Position numbers and translations under genes: made by a program. Below are positions 10,727 through 22,883 of a DNA stretch of 64,000 nucleotides, one piece after another. The stretch covers positions 310,001-374,000 of the forward strand of contig VDMD01000028.1 of assembly GCA_007026445.1 (NCBI GenBank), written 5' to 3'. Below the pieces are notes generated by a model that ran no database searches, had not been told where the DNA came from, and saw only the letters and a list, made by a program, of their open reading frames with translations. The DNA is from Schizophyllum amplum. Taxonomy: Eukaryota; Basidiomycota; Agaricomycetes; Agaricales; Schizophyllaceae. Every line of letters begins with the position of its first letter. Position 1 is the first letter of the stretch.

Positions 10727-10738
10727 CGGAGAACTCGG
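10726..10738 (+). repeat. Right target-site duplication of the retroposed element
   Basis: Second copy of ACGGAGAACTCGG, immediately after the A tract, continuing into the host frame as GAT GGG TAC. It matches the copy at 9043-9055 without mismatch. Confidence 0.8.
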
Positions 10739-11205
10739 ATGGGTACATCGTGATAGGCGACTCGGACGCGGAGAGCGCATCTCCTGGCCCATCGTCGGCA
10801 ATTCATACCCCTCTGACGCCAGCGAAGACGCATGGCTACGACACGCATTGCTCGCCAGCGCATGCTGTGACGAGCCGGACATCACAACGGGCAGCGTCAC
10901 CATCTCCTGACGCACTGGATGCGCAGCCGTCTCTCATCGCAACTCCCTCCTCTCCCTCCCATACAGCAGAACCAACACGCCCCTGTGAGCAGCGCGAGGA
11001 CCGCAACGCGGACCATGTAGAGCCTCGTTCCCACTCAACAAGCGATGTCCCCGTCGTGTTCGACAGCGACCGCTCGCAAAGGGGAGTCGAGAAGAAGGAG
11101 GCCGGCTACCATGACTTTAGTACTGGGAAGCGACGGCCACCACCCCTTTTCCAGAAATTCTTCGACAGGCTACCGGACAAGCGGATTACGGACTGGCAAT
11201 TCTGA

Positions 11206-11846
11206 TGCGCGCATCAGTGGAAGGCTCATTGCGCACTTGCGACGACCTGTATCTGTCTACATACACCTTGTATTTGGCAATACCTCAGTTCTCCATCCAC
11301 GTAGTACTTTGTTATCTTGGCGACTTTCTTGCGCATAGCGGCACCTGCACGTCTTGGGATCAACGGGCACAGCCGCACAATCCCTCTCGTTGAAGTTGCG
11401 CACTGGTTTCCTCCCGCGGGTCTCTTTTGGGCTTGGGCATACCATGCTGTCTTGGGACGGAGTGACAAGTAGAGAGAAGTCACAGCTTATATGTAGTCTT
11501 GTACTTGATTCCTCTGACCTGATTCTGCCATTCATCATCATGAACGACGAACGATGGCGCTGAACTTCAGAACTAGATACGAAGCAAGATCCCCCGGCCC
11601 GTCGGTCGCCGGATAATTGGTGCGACGGGCCGACGTCCAGCCAACGTCACCAGGCAAACGTCCAGCAGACCTTGGGCGAACGAGTCAGTTTGCACCGCGA
11701 AGCACCCCTTCGCGAACAGACAACTGCTTGCTTCGCCTCAATCTCGCTCTCCGTTGGGCTCTGCTTGCGCAACCACTATCTGCTCCTCATTGCATCTGCG
11801 AAGGCTTGCGCTACTTACTCGCCCCTCTGAGCATCTTCGTGCGCAC
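11206..11846. other. Intergenic stretch with a perfect inverted repeat
   Basis: This holds the 3' flank of the split host gene and the promoter of the alcohol dehydrogenase. A perfect 10-bp inverted repeat CGGCCCGTCG / CGACGGGCCG with an 18-nt loop lies at 11595-11632, about 215 bp before the start codon. No gene is supported. Confidence 0.6.
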
Positions 11847-13546
11847 ATGGCCTCGTCGAATTCGGACATGCAGGCTGTTCGGTTTCACCCCCCGAAGTAC
11901 GACATCCGCGTAGAGCGAGTAGCAATTCCTAGGTATGTAGATCCTTTTCTATGCGGCGCTACCCGGCTCATCGAAATTGTACAGCATCGAACATCCGGAT
12001 GATGCGATCGTCAAGATCAAGGTGCGCACGCGCGCCGTTGCCGACTTGTGGGTGGCGGTTGACGATGAGAGCCCCCATGTTATAGCTTGCAGGGTTGTGC
12101 GGTGTGTCACATACTGTCATAACGGTGGCTATGCGATACTCACTCGTTCCTTAGGCAGCGATCTGCATACGTATCGGGGAGTTGAAGTGGCAGACAGGGT
12201 GTAGGTTCTCTCATAAGAACTGTTGATGGGTATTGACGCTGTCATCGCGCTCACAGACATATTTGCGGCCACGAATTTGTGGGAGAGGTGGTTGCTCTTG
12301 GCGATAGCTTTGGCAAGAATGTGGAAGGCCGACCGCGACTATACGAATCCCTGAGACTTGGTGATAAAGTTGTCGCCCCGTTTACAGTGAATTGTGGCGA
12401 GTGCTCGTACGCATCGTGCGCACGTTTTAGTCCTCTGACTGACATTATACTGTCTGCTCAGCGTCTGTCGCCTTGGGTTTACCTGCCGCTGCAGAGGCAG
12501 CTTGCTCTTTGGGTCGCCGGCGCTGCAAGGGGCTCAAGCGCAGTTCATCCGAGTACCCCTCGCTGGAGGCACCCTGTTCAACCTCAGCGACGATGGCTTG
12601 ACAGATGCTCAAAAGTCTATTGCCGACAGCTCGTTGATGCTTCTGGGCGATATCTTACCAACGGGCATGTTTGCGGCGGCTCAGGCGTTGAATCATCCGA
12701 AGCTGCAAGCCGATCTCAGTGGAAAGCCTTGGCCAGCATGTCTTGACAAGGCATTACAGTCTCAAGAGGGGCATATGACCACCATGTCCTTTGCCGTCAT
12801 TGGGCTGGGTCCTGTTGGAGTGCGTACCCGATGTCTTCTAAGTTTTGAGGCTTACTCACTGACAGTCAATGACAGGTTTGCGCTGTCGTCGCCCTTCTGG
12901 ATATGCTTGCCTCGCGTAGAATTCCGTACGTCGTGGTCGCGATTGACCCCAACCCTTTGCGACGGCAGAAAATGGAAGCGATCTTGGCAGCCCTTGGACC
13001 TGATGGCAAGGGAAATGGCAAGGTTTTCGTGAAGTCCATTGAGGACGCGAAAGACCTTGTTCAAAAGGAGTTGGAGGTCGGATGCAGCGCTGTGCTCGAG
13101 GTATGCAACACCGTCAATCGATTTGTATTGTACTGACTGTAGGCAACAAAAGATTGTCGGAAACGTATCGGCGCTGAAACTCGCCTATGATCTTGTACGA
13201 CCGTTTGGCGTCATTTCGTCTGTCGGAGTGCACTCAGCGGCTCCGTTACCGCTCACCGGCGACGACATGTACACCAAGAACGTTTCTATGGACTTCGGAA
13301 GATGCCCCGCTCGTGCTATGATTCCCATGGCGTATGACCTTCTAGGTGAGCGTTTCCCTGTATGTACAGTGGTCCGTCACGCTCACAAGACCACCAGTCA
13401 AGCGGCAGGACGTATTCGGGTCAGTGGGGAAGGAAGCCAGTCTGGTCGACAGCATCGTCGGACTTGATGAAGCCGTCGAGAGCTATAAGAAGTTCGACAA
13501 GGGAGAGTCGGGAAAGATATTGTTTGACCCTTGGAAATCGCAGTGA
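11847..13546 (+). CDS. Zinc-dependent alcohol dehydrogenase (MDR family)
   Basis: It is predicted to oxidise or reduce an alcohol/carbonyl substrate with NAD(P) and zinc. Exons give MASSNSDMQAVRFHPPKYDIRVERVAIPR, a short exon with IEHPDDAIVKIK, GLCGSDLHTYRG (catalytic-zinc Cys), HICGHEFVGEVV (zinc His-Glu), the structural-zinc-like loop CGECSVCRLGFTCRC, then GPVG and the Rossmann segment VVAIDPNPLRRQKMEAI, and end at PWKSQ. About eight introns of 45-60 nt interrupt it. The residues in the second half are typical of the formaldehyde-dehydrogenase-like branch of MDR enzymes, but the substrate is not readable. It lies 230 bp upstream of and in tandem with the Pol epsilon gene. Confidence 0.88.
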
Positions 13547-13683
13547 ATATATAAATCACGATGACTGTACAACTCCAATTAACATGTAATATGCCTTATA
13601 TTATGCTTCGCTATGTGCATTTCCTTGGGATGGAACACACTTACTTATCCAATAGGTCGATAACCACTGAGTCTGAGCGCGCG

Positions 13684-13689
13684 ACGCGT
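13684..13689 (+). promoter_or_regulatory. MluI-cell-cycle-box-like site upstream of Pol epsilon
   Basis: ACGCGT lies 88 bp before the Pol epsilon start codon, inside GCGACGCGTCGACGTGACGG. In yeasts this motif binds MBF and drives G1/S transcription of replication genes. The hexamer is common by chance in this GC-rich DNA, so the role is inferred only. Confidence 0.3.
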
Positions 13690-13776
13690 CGACGTGACGG
13701 TTCGCGTTGTAATTGTGACAGGTCGTGTTCGCAATCACGCCTACCTTCTCTTCTTCCGTCCGTGTGTATTGTTGGC

Positions 13777-16700
13777 ATGGCGCGCGGCCGCGGCGCATTT
13801 GGACTCTCCGCAAATCGGGGACGAGGAGCCTCTACCACTCGCTTTCGTGGCACTAGCTCGTGGCGCGGAGGACGTGGACGTGGACGTGGGCGCGGTGGAT
13901 CTCGTACTGGTGACTCTGGCCCGGCGCCAAGACGCGAGGACGATGGCACTGCTCTAGCAGAACGCTTTGAACAGATCAAGACCAACGATGAAATTGACGA
14001 GCGTCTGGGCTTCATACGTGTGGAAGAGGGAAACCGGAAGGAGGGATGGCTCGTTAACATGCACCCGGTGTGTATATTTGCCCCACACGGATACGCTCAC
14101 CTAATTACGCCTCAGACGACCCTCAAAGACCCCGAGTATCCTTCCGGCAAGGCTGCTGTGGACTACTACTTCATTCAAGATGACGGGACAATGTTCAAGG
14201 CGACGTACGCATACGAGCCATACTTCTACATCGCATGCAAGGTGTGCACTTGGCGTTTCCTCTGTCCTAGCGAGTCTGACCTGTTTGTCAAGGCCGGAGC
14301 CGAGACTACGGTAGAAGAATGGCTAAACAAGAAGTACGAAGGCATGATCTGTCGCATAGTTCGCCACCGCAAAGAAGATCTTAAGCTGCCAAATCATCTT
14401 ATGGGTCACCAACGACTATACATTCAACTCTGCTTCCGCAACGTCACAGACCTCCTCACCGTCCGAAGAGATCTCATGCCTATTGCGCTCGCCAACGGCG
14501 CCAAACGCGATGCTGTAGACGCGTACGCAGAGGTCGTGAGCGCCACGGCTGGCGCGTCGATGGACATCGAACTGGACAACGAGTTAGACGGCATAGGAAG
14601 TCGGTACAGGGATCAAGACCCCCAGGACAGCATCATCGATATTCGCGAGTATGACGTCCCATATTATCTTCGTGTAGCTATAGACATCGACGTGCGTGTC
14701 GGTCTATGGTACGCGGTTACGTTCGAGGCGGGGCAGCCGACCTTCAAGAATCTAGCCGAACGTGTCAAGCGTGCGGACCCCGTCGTCATGGCCTATGATA
14801 TCGAAACCACGAAGGCCCCGTTGAAGTTCCCCGACCAAGCCCTCGACCAGGTCATGATGATCTCGTACATGGTCGACGGCCAAGGCTACCTGATCACCAA
14901 CCGCGAGATTGTCAGCGAGGACATTGGCGACTTCGAATACACTCCGAAAGAAGGATACGAAGGACCCTTCATTGTCTTCAACGAACCCGATGAGGTGAGC
15001 ACATGAACAACTGTCTGAGTCAAGCTTGACGCAAATCATAGGCCGGTACAATATCGCGATTCTTCTCTCACATTCAAGAAATCAAGCCGACAGTCATGGC
15101 AACCTTTAACGGCGACTTCTTCGATTTCCCTTTCCTCGACGCTCGCGCGAAAGCAAATGGAATCGACATGTTCCTCGAGATTGGGTTCACCAAGGACAAC
15201 GAAGACGAGTACAAGAGCCGATGCTGCGTACATATGGACTGTTTCCGCTGGGTCAAGCGCGACTCGTACCTCCCGCAAGGCAGTCAAGGTCTCAAAGCCG
15301 TGACCACAGCCAAACTCGGGTACAATCCGATCGAGTTGGATCCCGAGCTTATGACTCCGTGAGTAGGTCTGCTAGTTCGACCTTGTAATTACTCACTTCT
15401 GTTCGTAGGTACGCGCAAGAGCAGCCGCAGGTACTTGCGCAGTACTCCGTCTCCGATGCGGTGGCCACGTACTACCTGTACATGAAATATGTCCACCCAT
15501 TTGTCTTCTCACTGTGCAACATCATCCCGCTTTGTCCTGACGAAGTCTTGCGCAAAGGCACCGGGACATTGTGCGAGACATTGTTGATGGTGCGTTCTCG
15601 TAGATGTGTGGTTCACATTTGCTCATAGGTTCCCAGGTGGAAGCATATCGTGGACATATCATCATGCCCAATCGACATGAAGAAGCGCATGGTAACATGT
15701 ACGACGGACATCTCTTGGCTTCCGAGACATACGTTGGAGGCCACGTCGAAGCACTCGAGGCGGGAGTGTTCCGAAGTGATATCCCTACCGATTTCAAAAT
15801 CGACCCGACAGCCGTTCAGGAGGTAAGCACTTCCTGTATGCAAGCTATAACCCTAGATTGCTCACTTGATTTGGCAGCTTATAGATCAACTCGATAACGC
15901 TCTGCGGTTCTGTATCGTCGAGGAATCGCAGTGCTCCATGGACAAAGTCACGAACTACGACGAAGTCAAGGCCGATATTCAGCGGATGTTGGAAGTCATG
16001 CGTGACGAGCCGAAACGCACGGACCCCCCGCTCATCTACCATCTGGATGTCGCCGCCATGTACCCGAACATCATGTTGTCCAACCGTCTTCAGCCGGACT
16101 CCATGGTCGACGAGTCGGTCTGCGCTGTCTGCGACTACAACCGACCGGGGAAGACATGCGACCGCCGTCTCGAATGGGCCTGGAGAGGAGAGTTCTTCCC
16201 TGCTCACCGCGACGAGTACAACATGATCAGACACGCGCTGAATCAGGAGCACTTCCCGCCCAGGCGACCCGGCAACCCCGAACGGAGATTCGTTGATCTT
16301 TCACCTGCGGAGCAGACAGCCCTGCTGCACAAGCGGCTGGGCGACTACTCCAGGAAGGTGTACAAAAAAGTCAAGGACACCAAAGTCGAGACGCGGGAGT
16401 CCATCGTGTGCCAGCGCGAGAACCCGTTTTACGTGGACACCGTGCGCCGCTTCCGCGACCGGCGATACGAATACAAGGGTCTGCACAAGACGTGGAAGAA
16501 GAACCTCGACCAGGTTACATCGGAGGGGCGATCCATGGCGGAGGTTGACGAGGCCAAGAAGATGATCGTGCTCTACGATTCCTTGCAGCTCGCGCACAAG
16601 TGCATCCTGAACTCCTTCTATGGCTATGTGATGCGAAAGGGCGCTCGCTGGCATTCCATGGAGATGGCGGGTATCACCTGTTTAACTGGCGCCAAAATCA

Positions 16701-19700
16701 TCCAGATGGCTCGTGCGCTTGTCGAGAGGATAGGCCGCCCTCTGGAGCTCGACACAGACGGTATCTGGTGCATGCTTCCTGGCGTTTTCCCAGAGAACTT
16801 CAAATTTCAGCTCGATAACGGCAAAAGCATAGGATTCTCCTATCCCTGCACGATGCTCAATCACCTCGTTCACGACCAGTATACGAACCACCAATATCAT
16901 GATCTCGACTCCGAAACCGGCGAGTACAAGATACACAGCGAGAACTCCATCTTTTTCGAGCTCGACGGACCGTACAAGGCTATGATCCTTCCGGCATCCA
17001 AGGAGGAGGACAAACTGCTGAAGAAGCGGTATGCGGTATTCAACGACGACGGCTCCCTCGCCGAACTCAAAGGCTTTGAGGTCAAGCGGCGCGGAGAACT
17101 GCAGCTCATCAAAATCTTCCAGTCGCAGATTTTCGAGAAGTTCTTGTTGGGGAGCACAACTCAGGAATGCTACGCCGCCGTCGCCGAAGTCGCCGACCAG
17201 TGGCTTGACGTTCTCTTCAGTCATGCGGACAGCCTTACGGATGAAGAGCTCGTGGAACTCATCGCTGAGAACCGCAGTATGTCCAAAACGCTTGCGGAGT
17301 ACGGAGGACAGAAGTCGACGTCTATCAGCACAGCCCGACGCCTAGCTGAGTTCCTGGGTGACCAGATGGTCAAGGACAAGGGGTTGGCGTGCAAATTCAT
17401 CATCTCTCAACGCCCCATGGGCGCTCCCGTCACGGAGCGTGCCGTTCCCATCGCCATCTTCTCCGCGGAGGAGGACGTCAAACGCGCTTACCTTCGGAAG
17501 TGGCTGAAGGACAACAGTCTCGTCAACTTCGACCTGCGATCTATCCTTGACTGGGATTACTACATAGAGCGGCTGGGATCTGTCGTCCAGAAGCTCATCA
17601 CTATTCCTGCCGCCATGCAAAAAATTCCGAACCCCGTTCCTCGAATCCGCCACCCCGACTGGCTCCACCGACGTGTCGCCAACGCGGTGGACAAGTTCAA
17701 GCAGAACAAGATGACAGATTTCTTCAAGCAGACCACGACCGAGGAGAAGGAGGCAGTCGCCGCTATCGACCACGGAACGGCGGATATGGAGGACATGGGA
17801 CAGTCGGCCTTATACCCCGGTCGCAAGCGCATTGCACTCGTGAAGCGGAAGCCTCAGCGAGAGCCCTCTCCGGAGGCCGAAGAACGAGAATCGCTCTCGC
17901 TGCCGGATCCACATGTCGACTATCCTGATTGGCTGCGTGCGATGCGCCCACGATGGAAGAAACGCCGCGAGGGTGTTAGTACCGACGTTAACATGCCGTC
18001 CATGTTCAGATCTGCGAAAACGCGCACAGATCGCCGTTGGGACATCGTTCAGATCCGTGCCACGGACATCCCGGGTCGGTATATGCTCTGGCTGTCTGTC
18101 GATACCGATCTAGTCTCGGTCGCCGTGCGCATCCCGCGACAGTTCTACATCAACTTGCGCTCTCCGCGGGAAGGCATATTCGACAACGACTTGTATCAAT
18201 GGGAGAAGGTGACGCGAACGCTGCCGAGAGGCCTGCCCGCGTCCAACCTCTATCGTATTCTCGTGCGGGAGGACGTGTACAGAGGCAACCAGGAGCACTT
18301 CATTGACCTCATGAACGACCCGAATGTCGATGGAGTTTTTGAACAGCAAGTACGTACTCTCCGACCCTAAAGAAGGTTCCCTATACTTACAAGGCCTTTC
18401 AGGTGCCTCTGGAGACGCGAGCTGTCTTGAAGCTTGGCAAGGCTTGTCGGGCCTTAGACTCGAGCATGACTCTCAACAGAGCGGAGGCCGCTGGCTTCGA
18501 CTTGCAGCAGCTGGAAGCACTTGGGCCAGCCTTGGGCCCAAGCCGGCCGTACTTGAACAAAGGACAGAACAGCAAGTTCATCCTGCTGTACCACGCTTGC
18601 TCCGCGACGGCCGCGCTCCACGTCTTCGCTCTCTTTTATCCTAACGGCCCAGTCAAACTGCATGTCGTCGATCCCGCCACCCGCAGGCAACCGATACCCC
18701 GTCTTCCAGAGACGTATGCGCAGTTGAAGGACAAGCGAGCATCTATCCTCACCGAGTGCAAATCGTACGAGTATCCGGCGGTATGCGAATTCACCACGAC
18801 CTTCCATGGCAATGATGCCACAGCGCTCAAAGCGGTCTCTCGGGAACTGGGGCTCATTGAAAGTCGAGGCTTCACTATGGTCATTTCATCGAGCAAGGAC
18901 CAGTCGTACTTCGATCGTGGCGTGCAGAAGTTGGACAGGTTCCCCGTCCTGACTATGACAAAGATTAGGCAAGCGCACACTCTGGACGTCTTCCCGTGGC
19001 AGTCGCACGTCGCGCACAAGATGAACGCGCGCTACTTGGCGATGGGACCATGGCTAGATCGTCTTGTCGCTACAGCGAATTACTACGACGTGCCGATCGG
19101 CCATCTCGGCGGGGATCAACCGCTCGTGGTGTCCGACATCAGCTTCGCTAGACGACTGCAGCAGCAGGATATAGTGCTATGGTGGTCACCAGGAGCGAAT
19201 CCTGACCTGGGTGGCATTGAGAGTGACAGGCGGCCAACGGACGACCTGCCGCGTACGGAGTTCATGTCGCCAGGCGCGTATCCGAACGTCTGTCTAGAAA
19301 TCACGATCCGCAACCTCGCTGTTAACTCAGTCCTTCACTCGGTGCTTGTCAACGAGCTTGAGGGCAGCGGTGGGGCGACCGCATTCGATGCCGTGTCTCA
19401 TACCATCGACGAGTATCGAAAGGGCGAAAACCAGCGCGACGTCACGTTCGGCGAGTCGAACGTGTCGCCACACATGTTCTCCATCCTGCGGAACCTGCTG
19501 AAAAGTTGGCTACTGGACCGCATCGTGGACGAGACGACGGGAGGGCCCGCGTCAGTGGGTATTGACCACTTCTGGCGATGGATCAGCTCCAGTAACGCGG
19601 CGATGTACGACCCGAGTTTACACCGCTTTGTGCACGGCCTCATGCGCAAGACGTTCATTCAGATGCTTGCCGAGTTCCGCCGCCTTGGTTCACAAATCGT

Positions 19701-20891
19701 TTGTGCAGACTTCGGTCGTGTGCTGCTCGCAACGTCGAAACCACCTGGGACCGCGCATGCATATGCCACATACCTTACGAGCGCCGTAACATCGCACGAG
19801 CTGTTCGAGCACGTTAAGCTGACGACGGATCGCTTCTACGACTTCCTGATCTTCATGGACCCAGCGAACGTCGGTGGTGTTGTTTGCGAGGACCCGCTCG
19901 CGGTTGAGCCGCCTGTAGAGCTTGCACTGGAGATGCGTTGGAATATCGCACAGTTCCTCCCCAAAGCGATACGTCCAGACTTTGAGGGCGTCGTGCAGTA
20001 CTTCATAGTCGAGCTCTTCAAGGCGCGGCAAAAGATCAACGCAGTCACCCGCGTGCCTCTGCGCGCCCTGGCAAACGGCGCTCCCGAGTCAACACCTAAG
20101 GATGTCGCGAAGGTGCAGGAGACCGAGCTTGTGCAGGAATTCATTGCGCGCAAGCTCACCCGGAAGATGCTGCGAGCGGTCGACGGTGTGCAGGATCGAT
20201 ATCGTGCCGCGCAACTCGGGGACTCGGATGAGGCGGACGACTTCCGGTTCCCTGTATTACCTGGGTCGTACCTCGCGCTGGAGAATCCGCCACTCGAGTT
20301 CGTCAAGTTCGCATGTGCGGTGTTCACGCTCGCCAAAGAGCACACTGTCGAGGTCGGACTTCTGAAGCGCACTCTGCTCGAACTCATTGGTGTACGAGAG
20401 TTCGCTGCTGAAGCTGCGTTTCGCAATCCATGCGAGCCTCTCGTATTGCCCGGTGTACCCTGCCGACACTGCGATGCACTACGAGACTTCGACCTCTGTC
20501 GAGACACGGAGCTGCTCCCCGGCGCACAAGGCGGGGCAGTGCCGAGGTGGGCGTGTGGCTCGTGTGGTGGCGAGTACGACCGTTTAGCGATTGAGTTCCG
20601 GCTGGTAGGAATGGTGCAAGGGCTAGAGCGGGCGTTCGCGCAGCAAGATCTACGATGCTCGCGGTGCCAGCAGGTGCAAGCAGACAACGTCTCGCGGACA
20701 TGCGGATGTTCGGGCGCGTATCAGCATACGCTGAGTAAAGGGGATGTGCGTCGGCGCCTACGAACGGCAGTGAACGTGGCGATCGTCCACAACTTACCAC
20801 GGTTGAAGGTGTGTGAAATCCTAATATGCTTTTAGGCCTGTCGCTGATAGAACTTCAGGAATGTGCTCAGTATATGTTGAATAATTGGTAG
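13777..20891 (+). CDS. POL2: DNA polymerase epsilon catalytic subunit, 2237 aa
   Basis: Leading-strand replicative polymerase with proofreading. Nine exons (13777-14067, 14116-14241, 14293-14994, 15042-15358, 15409-15589, 15637-15822, 15878-18349, 18403-20808, 20859-20891) join in frame to 2238 codons, matching fungal Pol2. The exonuclease domain shows [17 protein letters not shown] (Exo I) and [17 protein letters not shown] (Exo II). Polymerase motifs are [20 protein letters not shown] (A), [16 protein letters not shown] (B) and ELDTDGIWC (C). The inactive B-family second half follows. The C-terminus has the paired Cys motifs [13 protein letters not shown] and [18 protein letters not shown], which bind Dpb2. 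The N-terminus carries an unusual RGG-rich extension of about 60 residues. The second intron (14242-14292) is 51 nt and in frame. Confidence 0.98.
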
Positions 20892-21160
20892 AGGCCCGTA
20901 CAGGCGCGGCCACCTTGTTGCATTGCTTCTCCACTATCGTCTGTACCATACCATTTTTATCACACCCTTGTACACGCTGATGCATATACGGATGACTGGA
21001 GCTTCTCGCTCAAGAAATACTTGGGATACGCAGTGACAGATACCGTTAAACACGACAATTTGCAGAGGAAGTAACACGCGTTCGTCAGGCAATCCGAACG
21101 ATCAACGTTAACATCGACGTGGATGGTCCGTATTTCATTGGTCTACGATGCATCAACATC

Positions 21161-22883
21161 CTACTTGCGTTCGTCGACCTGTTGGCGCCTCTGACCCTCG
21201 AGCCTGAACAGATGCAGAATGTCCGCGTGCGTCAACTGATCCTCAGCATCCACCTCCTTATCCGACGCCACCCAAGAGCTATCCGAGCTGTGAACGGAAG
21301 ATCCATCCTCGTCCTGTGGTGGACTATACGACCGGCGCTTGAATAACATATCGTCATCTCTCCATCCGATGTCCTCGTCACACTCGTCATCCTCTTCTTC
21401 TTCCGAACTCCCTGGTCGAAATCCATCATCGTATATTGGGTCCACATTCACGCGCCAGATGCGACCAGCGATGTGGTTCACGGTGAGGCCCGGATACTCG
21501 AAGGAGGCATCCACGCCTGTCCAGACTTCCGGGCGCATGATACGCGGAAGGTCGCGCAGAGTCAACAACGAGGAATCAATGGTGCGGACGCCACGCAAAC
21601 AGGGAAATGTGAAGGATTCAAGTCCGCCAGGGTTTCGCAAGCCCTCCCTGACTTTGCGCGCATCTGTCCAAACCACTCCCGGTTCCTGTTTCTTATCAAT
21701 CTCGTCCAAATTCCACACATCGATCCACTGCACAGCAGGATGCACATCCAATGCTGAACGGAAGGACGAGATGCTCGAGTCGCGGGCAGTGATCGAGTGT
21801 CGATTGCAGGGCGAACCCAAAGTCATGACTACGCTTGGACCAGTTGACATGCAGGTGCAAGTAACGCAGGTGCGCGCCATTGCGCGCAGCGAATGTAGCG
21901 AGCGCCGGAGCGCCATCGTGCCGGCCGGGACGTGTACTATAGATCGAGTACATTTCCGGTCCAAGAAAGGAAGCCGTGAACTCTCGTAGACGTGGCATGA
22001 ACCACTTTTTAGCGATAGTGCCGAGAGGATGCGGTACGAAATTACTCTTGATCGAAGAAAGACAGGTGAAGGTGACCAATGATGTGAAGGTGATCTCTGG
22101 AATGTAGGCTTCGTGGATATATAGTTGTAGCTCGGCCAGTTGTGAGCTGAAATTGCGGAGAATGGGTGGCTCTGGGGTATTCGGTGAGGCAGAATAAAGA
22201 GTCTTCCTTTCCTGGCAACTGTCGAAGTGAAGGCATGTGATGTGCGGCAAGAACGCGGTAGTCGATCCTGCCAGTGGGGCAAGTTGGCCTGGATCAGGCC
22301 AGTACCATTCCTTTGCCATGAAGGACACCTTGTACACCTGCTTGCACAGACGTAGAATCTGAGTGACATCGTCGACGTACGCGTCCTGCTGGTTTGCTAT
22401 GAAATCGTATACAATGGTAATCGAGCGGACCAGTGGAATGAGAGATGGCGTGTTTTGCAGGGTGTCCAGGAGTGCGGCGATCTGGCCGGCGCTGCGCAGG
22501 CCGACGTCGCAGTAAAGCAGCGCGATGGCAGTCGGATACCACAAACGGCAGACACGGGAAAGGGACTGTTTCGTGTGCATGGCACCGAGCCACGCGTCTT
22601 CACGAATCGCATAGACCGGGCTGATGAGGAATGATGGGGCGACGCTGCGTTCGAAGATGAGCTGTAATATTTCTGTAGGCATGTCGGCAAAGCCAGGGCG
22701 CGTCTCGTCATAGATGCTATAAGGCACTCTCTCCGATGGGACAGTCTGTTCAGAGTGTTTAGATAGATTCTTCTCGTAGAGCGTTTTACTACTCACCGTG
22801 TATCCAGAGAGCTTCACCCGGTCACATCGCGGATTCTGGTGATCTTCGCCTGATTCTCCGCTCTCATCATGGCGTTGGGCCAT
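21161..22883 (-). CDS. F-box protein with an internal frameshift
   Basis: From MAQRHDESGESG at 22883, the F-box follows as GFADMPTEILQLIFERSVAP and SLSRVCRLWYPTAIALLYCD. A long leucine-rich region continues (LLDTLQNTPSLIPLVRSITI, LAELQLYIHEAYIP, FTASFLGPEMYS). Near 21757 the frame breaks: LEHLVLPF is in one frame, but the family-like continuation SALDVHPAVQWIDVWNLDE is in another, which then runs to an acidic C-terminus (EEEEDDECDEDIG) ending at 21161. No plausible intron bridges it; a 40-nt candidate lacks a good donor. So this is either a recent pseudogene or a one-base sequencing error. A perfect GTGAGT donor and CAG acceptor suggest a 51-nt in-frame intron near the start, in the segment VSSKTLYEKNLSKHSEQ. 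Confidence 0.75.

Larger units (their letters stand above)
8564..11205 (+). pseudogene. Unrecognised host gene split by a retroposed element
   Basis: Exon 1 (8564-8657) encodes a short, Lys/Arg-rich segment (KRKSDK, KRLKRERK; nuclear-signal-like). A likely 119-nt intron (8658-8776, GTACGC...TTGCAG) joins it in frame to 8777-9055. That reading frame stops 36 codons inside the inserted element, at 9165. It resumes after the element's poly(A) tail at 10726 and runs to TGA at 11203-11205. Both parts read T-E-N-S across the duplicated target site, and removing the insert with one duplicate copy gives one uninterrupted frame. The product is low in complexity, Ser/Pro-rich, and has two hydrophobic-acidic motifs, DYIDITDSEND and GYIVIGDSDAES, that resemble SUMO-interacting motifs. 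I do not recognise the family. As it stands the allele should make only a truncated protein. Confidence 0.6.

Noticed and set aside
11146..11162. CCTTTTCCAGAA near the end of the split host ORF also occurs at the start of the retroposed element (about 9064)
   Set aside because: The match is 12 bp, has no extended similarity and does not coincide with the insertion junction. It does not explain the insertion as well as the 13-bp duplication does.
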